Source: Climacteris rufus
Lineage: Eukaryota > Chordata > Aves > Passeriformes > Climacteridae
DNA length: 64,000 nt
Direction of reading: 5' to 3'
Assembly (NCBI GenBank): GCA_013398175.1
Contig: VZRZ01004234.1
Location: forward strand, 123,807 to 187,806
A program made the translations under genes and the position numbers. This document shows positions 12,421 to 24,281 of the stretch, piece by piece (the first letter of the stretch is position 1; the number at the start of each line of letters is the position of its first letter). The notes beneath the pieces are model-generated. The model saw only the letters and a program-made list of their open reading frames with translations. It was not told the origin of the DNA and did no database searches.

Positions 12421-15400
12421 CATATCAGCATCTAGCATCTGCAGTATCAGCCTGATTGCTTACTCAATGAAAGGAGCAGTGACATTTGTGCTGCTGTCAA
12501 ACACGAGGGCAGAATGAAGGTTTGTCTATTCCAGGCACCAGACAGATGTTTTGGGCAAGGAACAAAATGCTGTGGTCCCCAGAGGAGTCTGCAATAATGC
12601 ATTTCAAACTTTCAAAGTCTTAGCCTGTAGCACAAAAACTGCACAAACCAGTGGTTTTCATTTCTGAAAGTTTTAAGCAAGGAAGACTTCTTATGTAGTT
12701 CAGCTTGCCAGTATGTCTGATCACAAATAATACTTATGATTTAAGGACTAGTATGGCATTACAGCTGAAAAACTGAGGCTGAGAGCTCTGTTCTGAAATC
12801 ATTAATGCTGCACAGCTGAGTAGAGACCACTGAGCTGGAGTCACTTCCCCAGAAACAGTTAGAAACTAAAGAATTGAATAACGTTCTTCAGTGCCTGAAC
12901 CACTAACAGAACATACCTTCTAAGGGTTCCTCAATAGCAGAACTTTTCTGTTTTTTTAATTCCTTGCTAACAACTTTCCACAAACAGGAAGCAGGTTTGC
13001 AAGGAGGAAGTGCAAAGTCAGACCCCCATACATTAGCATTCTCAACCCAAAAAAGTGTACAGGAGTCTCGTTTCTACCATAGTTTCACAGATAGACAACG
13101 TCAGATCCTCAGATTTGGAAATTCAAAACAGTCTTCCCAAACTGGATATGAAGTGCCACCCATATCATCCAGCCCATTAACTCCAACTGCTGTCTCAAAT
13201 ACTTCAGAGGCTGGTGTGAGACCCTTCCTATACCAATGGCCACGATTATGCAGGGTTATGCGAAGTTGTACTTGAAAAAGCTCTGTCTGTTTTGAAGACA
13301 GCATCACAGAGAGCATGAAACCCACCTCTATCTAGAACCCACAAGCAGTTTAATCCAAACAGACATTAGAATTCAGTGCCCTGGAGCTCCCTGAAGAACT
13401 TCAAAAGGCTGGAATAAGACTTCTTTTTGCTCCTCTATTATACTGATAGAGAATTACTGAACCAGTTTTCCTTAGGTGAGGTGCAGCTCTGAAATCTCCT
13501 TTATTTTCCTTGTTTTTAATGTCTAACTGCTTGAACTGGTCCCATACAGTATAGTACAGATCTGATTACTTTCTAATGTATTTAAATATACGCAATAGAA
13601 GTGTGGCTACAGTGCAATTAAAGTGCCATTTCTATTCATTTTAAATGTCAGTGTAATTAAAGTTCACAGATAATAATATTCATAAATCTGTGGATTTTTC
13701 CAGGCTCCTCATTTAGTATTTCTGGAGATTTCCATATGTGAAAACTCTGGCCTTTGCTATCACTAGTACATGGACAGTTGTGGTGCTTCTCTGCTCACTA
13801 TCTTTGACCTAAGGCTTGCTTACACTGAATATCTGTTGCAGGATGATATGTGGTCTATCACTTTAGATTTGTACTTGTTAATCACTTTTTAACAAAAATT
13901 GCCTTCTCTTTTACAGTTCTTTAATCTGCAAACAACTTTATTGAGACACGGAGATAGTGCATCCTCATGCACACTAGAAATGGATGGATATCCTTGAGAA
14001 ACAGCCACTGCACCTGCAACAGTCTCCTTCTGCTTTCACACAGGGCTGTGCCAGTGGCAGACATCATCACTGTGCTGTGTTGTTCTGGTTTTGGGGGGGT
14101 TTTGACTGTCTTGTATGCTCCCCACCACAGGTAGAGCATTGCTCCTGTCTGAAAAGCCCTGGGAACTCTTGTCTTGTTGCTTGTTTAATGGGTGAAAACC
14201 AAGAGAGTTTTCCCCTCTGAAGACAGCAGAATTTCTTACATGGAGAAATTTTCAGGATTCTCCTGAATCCTAGTCAGGGTACAGTGGGTCTCTTGGAAAA
14301 CCAAAAGTCACATTTTCAGAGCCAATCTGCTGAAGCAGTAATATGTTCTGGTTGGGTTGTCAGGAGGTTAGCACAGTTTTCTCATGACCATCCTTCAACC
14401 CACAAGTGAACCTCCCTACCTCTGGTACTGCTGCAGCTTTGGACATATTCTTCATAAAGAAAATAAAAAACAAGGGTTCTTACAGACTGTGTTTACCACT
14501 GGAGAATAACCCTCCCTCAGTAAAAAAGGAAACCACATTAACTCAGAAACCAGCATATATCAGACAATTGTAGAGCCACTCCCTTCCCTAGCACTGAGAA
14601 AGATCTTGAAGAAAACAAGCACAGCAGGCTTTCTGTGCAAACACAAACTTCCCTACACCACCTTAAATGACTTCTTTCTCTTTGCCCAGCTCTGCGTTTG
14701 TCCAATATTTTTGCTTCTCACACATTTAACTTTACATATTGAGTTCTACACACCAGAAATTAACTGACATTGTCCTCACAGTTCTGCTCAAACAATTAAG
14801 GATGATTAATTAAACCTACCACAATCTCCCACAAAGTATAAATTGGACTTCATGCTGTTGCAGTTATACACTGGTTTATGGGAAGTCATGATGATTCACG
14901 TTTAACCCCAAGTCAGTCAAGCACTTATCTGACATTGGCTTTTGACTAGGGACATGGTGCCTTTAGGCCAGGAACTATACCCTAGATAAATTTTTCCACC
15001 ATATGCCTTCTCTGTGCTTTGGCAAAAGTCCCTGACTCCTTGCTCTTAGATTGTAAAACACAGGAAGCTTCTGTGTTAGTCTGATAACCCTCTTCATCCT
15101 CCATATACCTTTCCTTCTGGTCATTCAGATACCCAGAGTATGGTGAAAGAGATCCATATTCCCTCTCAATTCAATTAAGTGGAAGAGTAAATGGGATACT
15201 CATAATGAGCAGAGCGATGGAATAGCACTGAAGTCCATGAATACAGAGATTGCATTGCCCATTTAAGAAAGTTATACCCTACTGACAGTGGTTTTTCAGT
15301 AATATCCACGTTAGTTAATTCACCCCAACAAGTACCTTGCAGCACCACTGTGAAATACTTTTTTCATTTGAGAAAGTTCAAATCCTTCCAGGGCACACAA

Positions 15401-16980
15401 AGAAGGAGCACACAAATTTCTCCCAGTAAGAGAGCACAACCCAACAGCACAAACCAAAGCTTTTCACAACAGTGCTTTCTGCATATACTTTTTTAGCTTG
15501 TCCCAGCTCCTAAGATGGGTCCCTAGACGGGCTGCTGCAGAAACAACTCTTGGAGAAGTGTCTGCTTGCTTTAGTCTCACTTTCCTCAGGAATGTGGCTC
15601 TGAATTCACTGCGTGAATATCAATGTATTTGCAGTAGGCTGATGAAGTTCAGCATCAGTGTACTTCCTCACTGAAAGCACTTGGGAAATGGCTGTTACCG
15701 AGTTGAAAAAAAACCAGAGGGAAATGGGATAAAACAAAGAAAAATATGCAGATTATTTGACTGGGCCACAAGCTCCTTAATATTGCTGTTTACTCGTGCA
15801 TAAAAGTCTCAGAAATCTGAAGGTTTTGTTCCAAAACAGCTGCATGGTTGACATGAAAGCAGTTTATGACCATGTCAGGATTCATTCCCCAAAGTCTGTC
15901 TGTCCAAAATTCAGGTATCTCACTGTCTCTGGCCCCTCTTTAAACAGCAGAGAGCAAGGTGATTCAGTATGCTGGGACACAGGAAAAGGGCTTGAGCCTG
16001 GTAGTTTGGATCCTCCTCTACAGATTCTTGCCTCTCTCTAACAACAGGATAACCCATTTTTAGGTGGGAAAAGTGAGGTCTGTGGGGTAAATCCCACCCA
16101 GCTTGGATGCACTACCATTGGTTTTCCGTGTGGCATCACTTCTCAGGCAGGAACACAACAGAGACAAGAAACCTTGACTTGAGCTTTCTCTTGTCCATGT
16201 GCCAGGACTTGCACCACTACACCTGTGGGTTATTGCCATGTGAGGGTTATGCCAGGCAGGCAGGTAGCTCTGCTGTCTGCTCTGGGAAAATGCCCTGCTC
16301 CATCACCTGCCATCTCTTTGGGACCCCAGTACCTGCTGCAGACTGAATACATTGCAATAGCATCTCTCTGTACTGCAGTGTCTGGAAAACACAGAAGAGA
16401 ACAGAAAACAAAATTAAGAAGCTGGGCCAACACCACAAGGAAGGAAATGCTAAGCTTTATGGACTAAAGAGGAATCCTTCAGGGAGACAGCCCTTTGCAT
16501 GATAAGTAATGAGCATGCATCCTGCTACCAAAGCAGACACCTATGGAACAACTTATTCAGCCTTATTAAACAAAGTATTTTTGTTTGTCTGCTTTGCTCA
16601 TAGTAATGCCAAAGGGAAAGAGAACTTGTGGACTGACAAAATTACTTGAACACATTTTCACTGGAGACTGCTAGACCCTGAGAGAATTTTTCTTTCTAAT
16701 TTAATAAAGTCTGAATTCATAAACAGCTCCTTGAACTAGAATTTCTACTTTGTTGAACTTGCATTCAGTCTTACTACCTATGTCTGATCTCGGCTTAGGA
16801 TGATGGCTGATTCAGATCTGTCCAAAAAGAGATAGTGCCCTAACTGCTAATGCAAAGCAAACCTTATCTGTTTCAAATATAAAATCTGACGGAAGAGAAA
16901 ACTTACAATTACAGATGGCAAAATCTATTTTGTCCTTTTTTGGGCTGGTTTAAGCTTTGGGGAGTGAAACAGAGGGGAGC

Positions 16981-17006
16981 TGTTTGTTTGTCTGTTTGTT
17001 TGTTTT
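16981..17006 (+). repeat. (TTTG)n microsatellite
   Basis: About six TTTG units with one TCTG interruption. It is a short simple repeat in an otherwise unremarkable region. Confidence 0.85.
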
Positions 17007-20000
17007 GCTCTGGGAATACAGCTCTTAAAACAATTAGTCATCTCAGAGAAATTAAACAGAAGCAGCAAATATAACTGTGAAAAAATTATTATTCATGTCC
17101 ACATTAACAAAAACACTCTTTTTATTCTTAGAGAAAAAAAAAAGTTATTTGATTTGAAAGCTTATTGGGGCTATGAAATGCAAACCATTCAGAGATTTTC
17201 ATTGCTCGTGTGCCCTTCATGAGCAGGGAAGGACAGTGCACATTCCCAGTCATGAGAAACTTCCCACTCCATGTGGAAGTAATACAGCCAGAAAATTAAT
17301 TATTTCCAGTAGAAAACAGCTCTGCCATGGCACTGAAATGGTGCAGTTCCTCAGCATATCCATCATGAATTACAAGCAGCACACTTGCACAGCTGACAAT
17401 ATTAATATTCTGACCTTAACACTCACATTAATATTCTAAAGTGACCCAGCCAAAGTGAGCTTATTGTTTAGGTTAACCATCCCTATAAAGCTCCCAGCCC
17501 TCTTATAACACATGAATCACAAATCTGCCAACACAGGCCAAGGTAGGGATCCCCCAGCAACAACCAGGCAGAGTGGAAGAAGGAAAGCACACTTCTTGTC
17601 TTCTTTGGGATGGAGCCACACGGGCACTGGGTGGATCTGCAGCAGGACCAGGAGAAACATGAGCATGCAACTTGTGCAACTCTGGCTCAGAGCTCCCAGT
17701 GCATCCTGAAATGCAGCTGTGACAAGTGTTTGGTATTGATTAGTACCAGCTTGGGCTACCAAAAGCTTGGTTGGGCTACCAGGTCATGGAGGTTGCAAAA
17801 TCCATCTCCAACACCACGCTTGCCCAAGCGTGAGGCTGGGATCATTCCCCACACACCTCGCTTCTCTGTTCCTCATATGATGAAGCAGAAAAACACAGCT
17901 GGAGGTGAGCAAGGGAGAGATGCCTTTGCTTTTGCCAATGTGTCAGGAGAGTGTGGAAAGCAGAGGAGCCCCTCCTCTCCCTGCTGTGTACGTGCAAGGT
18001 CAGTGACAGAGCCAGGGCCTGGTGGAGTCTTCTGGGGAGGACATGTCCTTCTGTTCACCAAATGCAGACCCCTCAGTTCCTGTACAGTGTGGAAAGGATG
18101 AACTTTGGGGCTGACTGAACAGCCTCCCTTTGCCTCTTGTCAAGCCATCAGGAGAACTCCCATCAAACTCCACCCACAGAGAACACCAGGCACCATTGAA
18201 AGTCTCCATGTATAGGTGGAAATCACAAGAAAGGTCACTTTTTCATTAGATGTTTCCATTTTCTGCGGTTATTTAGGGATAATGTTGAAAAAATACTGGT
18301 CAGGAACAACAAAAAGTGTGACAGAGGGGGAAAAAGATCCCATTGTGTTAGGAGTTATACAAATCCAAAGAAGACACAGCCACTCTGCTAAGAGCAGGGA
18401 TTATAAAATATTAATGGGAACTTTGGGTTCCTTATCAGTGACCTTTTTGTCTGTGGTGGCCTCTGATTCCTCATTAAATACTTTGCGTGTCATGCAGACC
18501 TCATATTCAAGACGATGCTACTAAATCACACACAGGAACTAGCTACTGCTGCAGAAAACACCAGTTGTTTCACCTTCACATTATCTGATGTTCCAGGCAT
18601 GCTTGGAGAAGCCCTGGACCCCTTTTATAAGTTTGATATTATCTTTTTACAAGTTCAATATTGCAAAACTTTCCCCTGAAAAGAAATGCCCAGCTATTTT
18701 TTTTCATAAATTTTAACTTCAGCAATTCAGCTCTGTGTTTTTCTTAAATTCATGTTAAAACCTTTGCAATTCTTGCTTTGGATGGCAAAGAGAAAACATC
18801 TGTCTTTGAGAAAGGCAAAAAGCTCAACCTATTCCTGCTGCATTTGGAACTTTTGGGTGAAGAAAGAAAAAGTCTTGCCTTGTGATAGGGGACTTCTCAG
18901 GAGATGGCAACTTCCCTCATCTGATCCTGGCAATCTATTGGCAATACTGTTTATGTCTGAGCTGCATCAGTACAGAAATATCAAAGATCCTCAGCTGGGG
19001 ACAGACAAAGAATGCAACTCATTTTTAAAACAACCCTCTTCCTGTTCCCTGATAATGAATGGAAATAAATGTTGTAAGTTGTGATTCAGAGAGCTTAACT
19101 GATTCTATGGCTTCAGAAAAGGGGTGTTGGGGTCAAATAGTTAAAAATTGATATGCTGTATGGGACTGGCTGCATATGGACACTATAAGCAAGTAAAGGT
19201 TGGACCAGTGTCTGGAGATGCAAGGGAACTGCAGTGACAGGCAACAAGAGTTTGGAGGGGCTATTGATGCAAAATAGTTAATTTCTCCAGAATCTAAATA
19301 TATGGCATGACCTGTACTGCCTGCTGCTATTAATGATCAAGTGTCAAGTTGAAAAGAAGAGGACTAAGAGCCCAGAAAGTGTGAGGTGGGTCTGGGGTGC
19401 TCCTGACCATCAGGGCCGGGGAGGGGAGCCCAGGCCCAGAGACAAGCTTGGGAGCTCTGTCCTGCAGGAGAAACAAACCCCCCTGAAAGTCTGCAGCATG
19501 CAAAGCACAACCTAGCAGCTCTCATGAATCATTTCTGTCCTTGACAGCAGCCCATGCTTCACATACAGACAGCACAACTGCGGCTGGTCCTGGAGGGAAG
19601 AGGTTTTCTTGGCCCTCAAGGTGATGATTTTATATGAAAACCCCAGAGATTTTAATGCCTTACTTTAGCTGTTGGGACCAGGACTATGGGATGGCCAACT
19701 CCAACAGTCCGATTTGGTGTCATTTCAGTGGTTTGATGTTGATGTGTGCCTCTACTACCTTGAGAAGGGCTGACATTTTCATTAGTGAGAGCTTAGAGTC
19801 ACGTCTTCGGTAGTCACCATCAGATATTGGACTGGAGGGATAATTCTCATCCTTAATCAAGGCTACATGATAGCAGGGAAGTGGTTACAAGACAGTCTCA
19901 TCTGGGGTCTAAAGGCACTTGAATTGAAAATTGTGTTTGTTCTGGCCCTTCTGTGTGCTAGCACATCTGCACCTGGGAGCAGAAAAGGGAACCACATGCT

Positions 20001-20463
20001 TTATCAAGGGTAAGTGAATTCAGTATTCATTTTAAAACATTAAAACTTCAAATGTCTTCCCAGGGGTGGTCTTTATGTGACACAATTACACTGTTACTGA
20101 ATCTTCTTTTTTTATTCTTGCATGACTTTCACTGGGGAAAATCACACTGAAAGCAACAGCTATTTTATGAGTATTATAGTCCTGGCTCTAACTGTTTGCC
20201 AAGATTTTCCATTAAGTGCAGGATATGTTGAGTAAAACACTGTGTCAAGGCGAATATACAGGAAACAGATTTTCATTTAACATCTCAGCTTTTATTGCCC
20301 TGTTTGCCCAAAACCAAATAACGTTACCTCTTTTTATCAGAAGATTTAACTTGCATGCAAGCCTGCTTTGATTTTTATTGTTGGTCCTTTTAGGTATCTC
20401 AGAGTAAATTTTCAAGCTATTTGTAGGCATAAACACTTACAGCAGCAGGACCAGCAAGGTGTG

Positions 20464-20557
20464 CAGGCTGCTCACATGCTGTTGCCCTGATTTTTGCAGT
20501 CTTCTCTGAAAACATCCAGGACTGCAAAAATCAGGGCAACAACATGCTGCCAGCCTG
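20464..20557. repeat. 94-nt inverted repeat / stem-loop, miRNA-precursor-like
   Basis: Two 37-nt arms (20464-20500 and 20521-20557) are reverse complements at 32 of 37 positions around a 20-nt spacer. The inner 21 bp (20480-20500 with 20521-20541) pair without a mismatch; below that lie one C-A mismatch, four pairs, a 4-nt internal loop and seven more pairs. Either strand transcribed would fold into a strong hairpin with a stem long enough to release 22-nt arms, as in a microRNA precursor. It could also be a small inverted-repeat transposon remnant or a chance inverted duplication. No match to a known miRNA is recalled and expression cannot be judged here. Confidence 0.8.
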
Positions 20558-23500
20558 ACAGGAGAAGCAGGAAAGAGAAAGCAGCTTAGATATAGTTGAA
20601 CCCAGGACATCGACATGCATGAGTGGAAAGGTATTAAGACTTTGGGACAGTTACAGTGGAGATTTGTTTTTCCTGCTGTCTCTCCTCCTAGTCTGTTCGT
20701 TTGGGGTTTGTTTGTTTGGGGATTTTTTTTATTCTAGCCATTGTTTTTTAGTGAAACCTTTCAAGAGGGATCTTCTCACCCTGTGCACATCATGTCCTAC
20801 AGGGACAGAAGCACCACCATTATAAGCTTTATTGATAATGCATGGGGTTCATTTCAGGTCAGACAGCAAGGAACAGGTGTCTTGCCAGCATTGGGCATTT
20901 GGGCATATCTAGGGCATTTTTTCACGATCATATTTGGATAAGAGAGCCCTGGAGAACTCTGCCAAACCATTTTTCCCATTATCATGCGGCTGAAAAATAG
21001 CCACAAGGCAACTGTGACAGTGAGGGAGGAGGAGGGAAGGAAGGCTTGGCCTGAGACATGGTTGTGCCTGGTCTCCTGCAATGGCACCTCCATGTCCCTT
21101 TCAGAAATGTCACAATTTCCTGACAGGTGCTTCACCTTACCTTATGCAGTGGTTCCTAGGGAACCAATACTGTGTTTTTAAGTTATAGCAAAGTTATGTC
21201 AGCTTGAATGGGCAGGTACCACTTGTGCAAATGTGAGACAGTGACAGCTGTAGCCTCTTTTGGGCAGCCACAAGAGGGCAATAGGACCAAACCTAACTTC
21301 TCCTCCATGAGATGTCCCTTTCAGCAGAAAGTAGGTACCTACAAAGCTCATCACTGCAAGATGCTGGGTGCTCAGCGAAGGACACGTGTAGGCAGAGCTG
21401 CGTGGTGTAAGGGAGATGCCTGGATCAGGAATATCAATTTGGTCCTGCAGCCCCCAGCCAAGTCCGCCTCACTCAGGAGCCATGAGCACCTTGTGCACAA
21501 GAGACCTTGTGCTGATCTGCTGCCATGGTCCTGCATGGAGCCCAGCAACGAGGGGACACTGCCAGTTCCAATGCAGGAAACTTGGTGGGAACTACCACAA
21601 CTGCTCGCTCACCCTGCTCTGTGGGAAACAGAGTTTCACCCCTGCTTTCAGTAGACAACATCTCCCAGCTCTGCAACCTGCAGAGAGCGGTTGTGTGGAA
21701 TGATAAATGCTGTCAACATATTAAAATAATTGTGTTCTTTGCCCATACTAAAATCTGAAGTGTTGCATTCTCACCATAACAAACCCCAGTGGGAACAGGA
21801 CAAATGTTCCCGTTCTGAAAGCACACATTGTAGCAGGGCTCAGCAATTAGCTGCATCAGAATAACGAAGAAAGCTGCTATTTGCATAGAACATCACTGCA
21901 TTTTACTTTTGTGCTTTCCATTTAGCAACCTTCAAAGAATTGTTAAAGAGACAAGCAGAGACAAGAACAAGAGGGAAAGCTGTATGTTTACTTGCCAAAC
22001 ACAATGTGCCTTGAAAATAACCAAAATAAAATCAGATGACTGTTGAATCCAGGTCAGCTCTGTGCGAACAGTCCTGCTAATAGGCCTCATTATCAAAGGG
22101 CAAATTCGTTCTTGCTGTTGGGATTGTTATAAGTAAAGATTGTTAAAAGCTGGATTTATTACTGTGAACCTGGGCTGTATTTAAAAACATTATTGAAGAT
22201 TTTCAAGTCCTAATATTTTGTTAGGAACCACTTAAAAGATCAGCTGAAAATGTGGTAATTTCTGCATAATAGAAACAAGACTTATTCTCTAGGATACAAA
22301 GCTACTGTGGTTTTATATTTAAGGTTTATGTAAAGGAGGTTAGAGATGCTGGTGACCTCCATATGAGAACTGACTTACTAACAGAGCTCAGCCTCACCAA
22401 TGTACCAAGGTTAGAAAAGTCCCCCCAAAAAACTCTATGGGGTGAAAATTAACATCCAACTGGTTAGAGAGGACTACCAGACACTGGAGACTGGCAATTC
22501 AGCTCCAAGAAACTGGCTCAAATCCAGACCTAGTAACCGGTAAACAAAAGTTGTTATCTCCAAACAGCCTATCTGCCAGGGTGAGATGGTTTGGATTTCT
22601 CATGGACACAAGTCTCAGGACAGCATGGAGGTTATGTGTGCACCTCAGCAGACCTGGGTCGAGTGCACTGTGGAACAGACACTGCTGATGGTCCCAGATG
22701 TTCTGCTGACAGAGGGGAGTGCCCAGCTTCCTGGCTCAGAAGTTGATGCCTGCTGAGCATATTTAATTCATGTTTTAAAGTCAAATCACAGAGCAAAAGG
22801 CATATCATCCCTGCAAGACTAACTGGGCTTGTCCCAGCAAGTGACTGCACCAGCTCAAAGATTTACCTCCTTGCAAAACCCTTTCCTCCAAGGTTGTCTG
22901 TGAGGAAGCACAGACCAGAGCTCACACTACCACAGTATTTTGACTGTGGTGGCCTGGGTGAGAGAATGGAGAAGATCACCTCATCATTGCTTCTCATTTC
23001 TCCAGAAAGTCCCTTCACAGCCAGGTGGGATAGAACACAAGTTCACCCACTCTTCATGATGTGGGAATTCAGGACAACCTTCTCATTGCAAAAACTGGGA
23101 GTCACAGAATGTGCCTCTCACCATCAAGAGCCACATTGGCACAACAGCACCAAGGTCTCTGCACAGGATGGACACCAGTCCAGCAGCCGGGCAGACACTC
23201 AGCATCAGCGGCTCGAGTGACTCCACAGAGCGCCGTGCCCTGCTGTAAGCGATACAGTACGGACAGCTGAGGAGGATTTTGTTCCATCAGTGGATGAAGG
23301 AAGGTCAAGACAGGCCACCAACCTAGTCAGCTGATCTCATGGGGGAGAGCCCCACAGCGCAGCCCAGCAGACACCAATTCTCCCCTTTCCATCTGCCTCC
23401 ATGCTTCCTGGAGCCTAGAGTTATGTGAAAGGTTTTGCTCCATTTCCCTCCATGGCTAGCATGTCAGCTCGTGGGTAAATTGCCGTGACAATTAGGGAGA

Positions 23501-24073
23501 ATAATGGGAAGACGTGACATACATTTCTTTTGCTTCAGCACTATCTGCTGAAAACTGGAACTAAAAAGTACCAGGCAGCTCCTTCCCCATCTCCGGAATT
23601 TCACGGAGAGTGACTCCAAAGCATTAAACAGGCACAGACTAAACTAAAAACAATGAAAGAAAGTGCATTATTTCCTCTATAGCAGCCCTTGCTTGCAGCA
23701 GTTCTGTATGTTTCAAATAAATAGACTAGATGCTGCAAAACCTTTTGGAGGCTAATCAAAACCACTAACACAACAATAAAACCTTCTCACAGCTGGAGCC
23801 AGAGTGCAGCATTAATATTTACTAGCCAATGAGCATATTTACATGACAGGGAAGATTCTAAGAGTATCTTCAATATACAATTAAGACACACACATGCGCT
23901 GGCAGGAAAATAAATCATTTTATTATGCCTATGCTACCATCTCTGATAATGGGCTAATAATTACAAATGTATATGCAAGGTTCTTGCAATAGGGAAGGTT
24001 TTGATGCAAAATTTATTCTCATTTAAGCACATCTTGAAGTCAATTGTGGCTTCTAAACTGTAGGACACAGTTT

Positions 24074-24102
24074 AGGAACAGAACACTGTAGGAACAGAAC
24101 AC
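24074..24102 (+). repeat. Short tandem duplication
   Basis: AGGAACAGAACAC occurs twice, starting at 24074 and 24090, a 16-bp period. This is probably a small slippage duplication. Confidence 0.8.
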
Positions 24103-24265
24103 AAAGGTTTATTTTGGGATCAACTACCTCATCATATAGCCTGTGGACTAAGATTTAGTGTGAGAACTATGGATATACTTCTCAAACATCCGGGTAACAA
24201 TGGCACTGGGTGTTTGAGGCAGACAAAAATGGTTGGAGAGCAAAATACATCCCTTCTAATTAGAT

Positions 24266-24281
24266 AATATGATATCATATT
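24266..24281. repeat. 16-bp perfect palindrome sharing a core with 12405-12420
   Basis: AATATGATATCATATT is its own reverse complement and shares the 14-bp core ATATGATATCATAT with the palindrome about 11.9 kb upstream. The flanking sequences are unrelated, so no larger repeat explains the match. Confidence 0.7.

Larger units (their letters stand above)
7623..20463. other. Long unique stretch, no genes recognised
   Basis: Nearly 13 kb without an identifiable retroelement or a convincing exon. It contains a 16-bp perfect palindrome at 12405-12420, a TTTG microsatellite at 16981-17006 and scattered short A or T runs. The longest frame (17610-18101, 163 codons) overlaps equally open frames on the other strand and shows no domain, so it was not called a gene. 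Confidence 0.5.

Noticed and set aside
13101..13325. Minus-strand 74-codon frame that seemed repeat- or protein-like
   Set aside because: Could not be matched to any transposon or protein family and lacks clear splice borders.
17610..18101. 163-codon plus-strand open frame, the longest in the window
   Set aside because: It has no domain pattern, lies opposite other open frames, and lacks convincing splice or start context; moderate GC makes such frames likely by chance.
21208..21654. 148-codon plus-strand open frame
   Set aside because: Overlapped by equally open frames on both strands; no domain.
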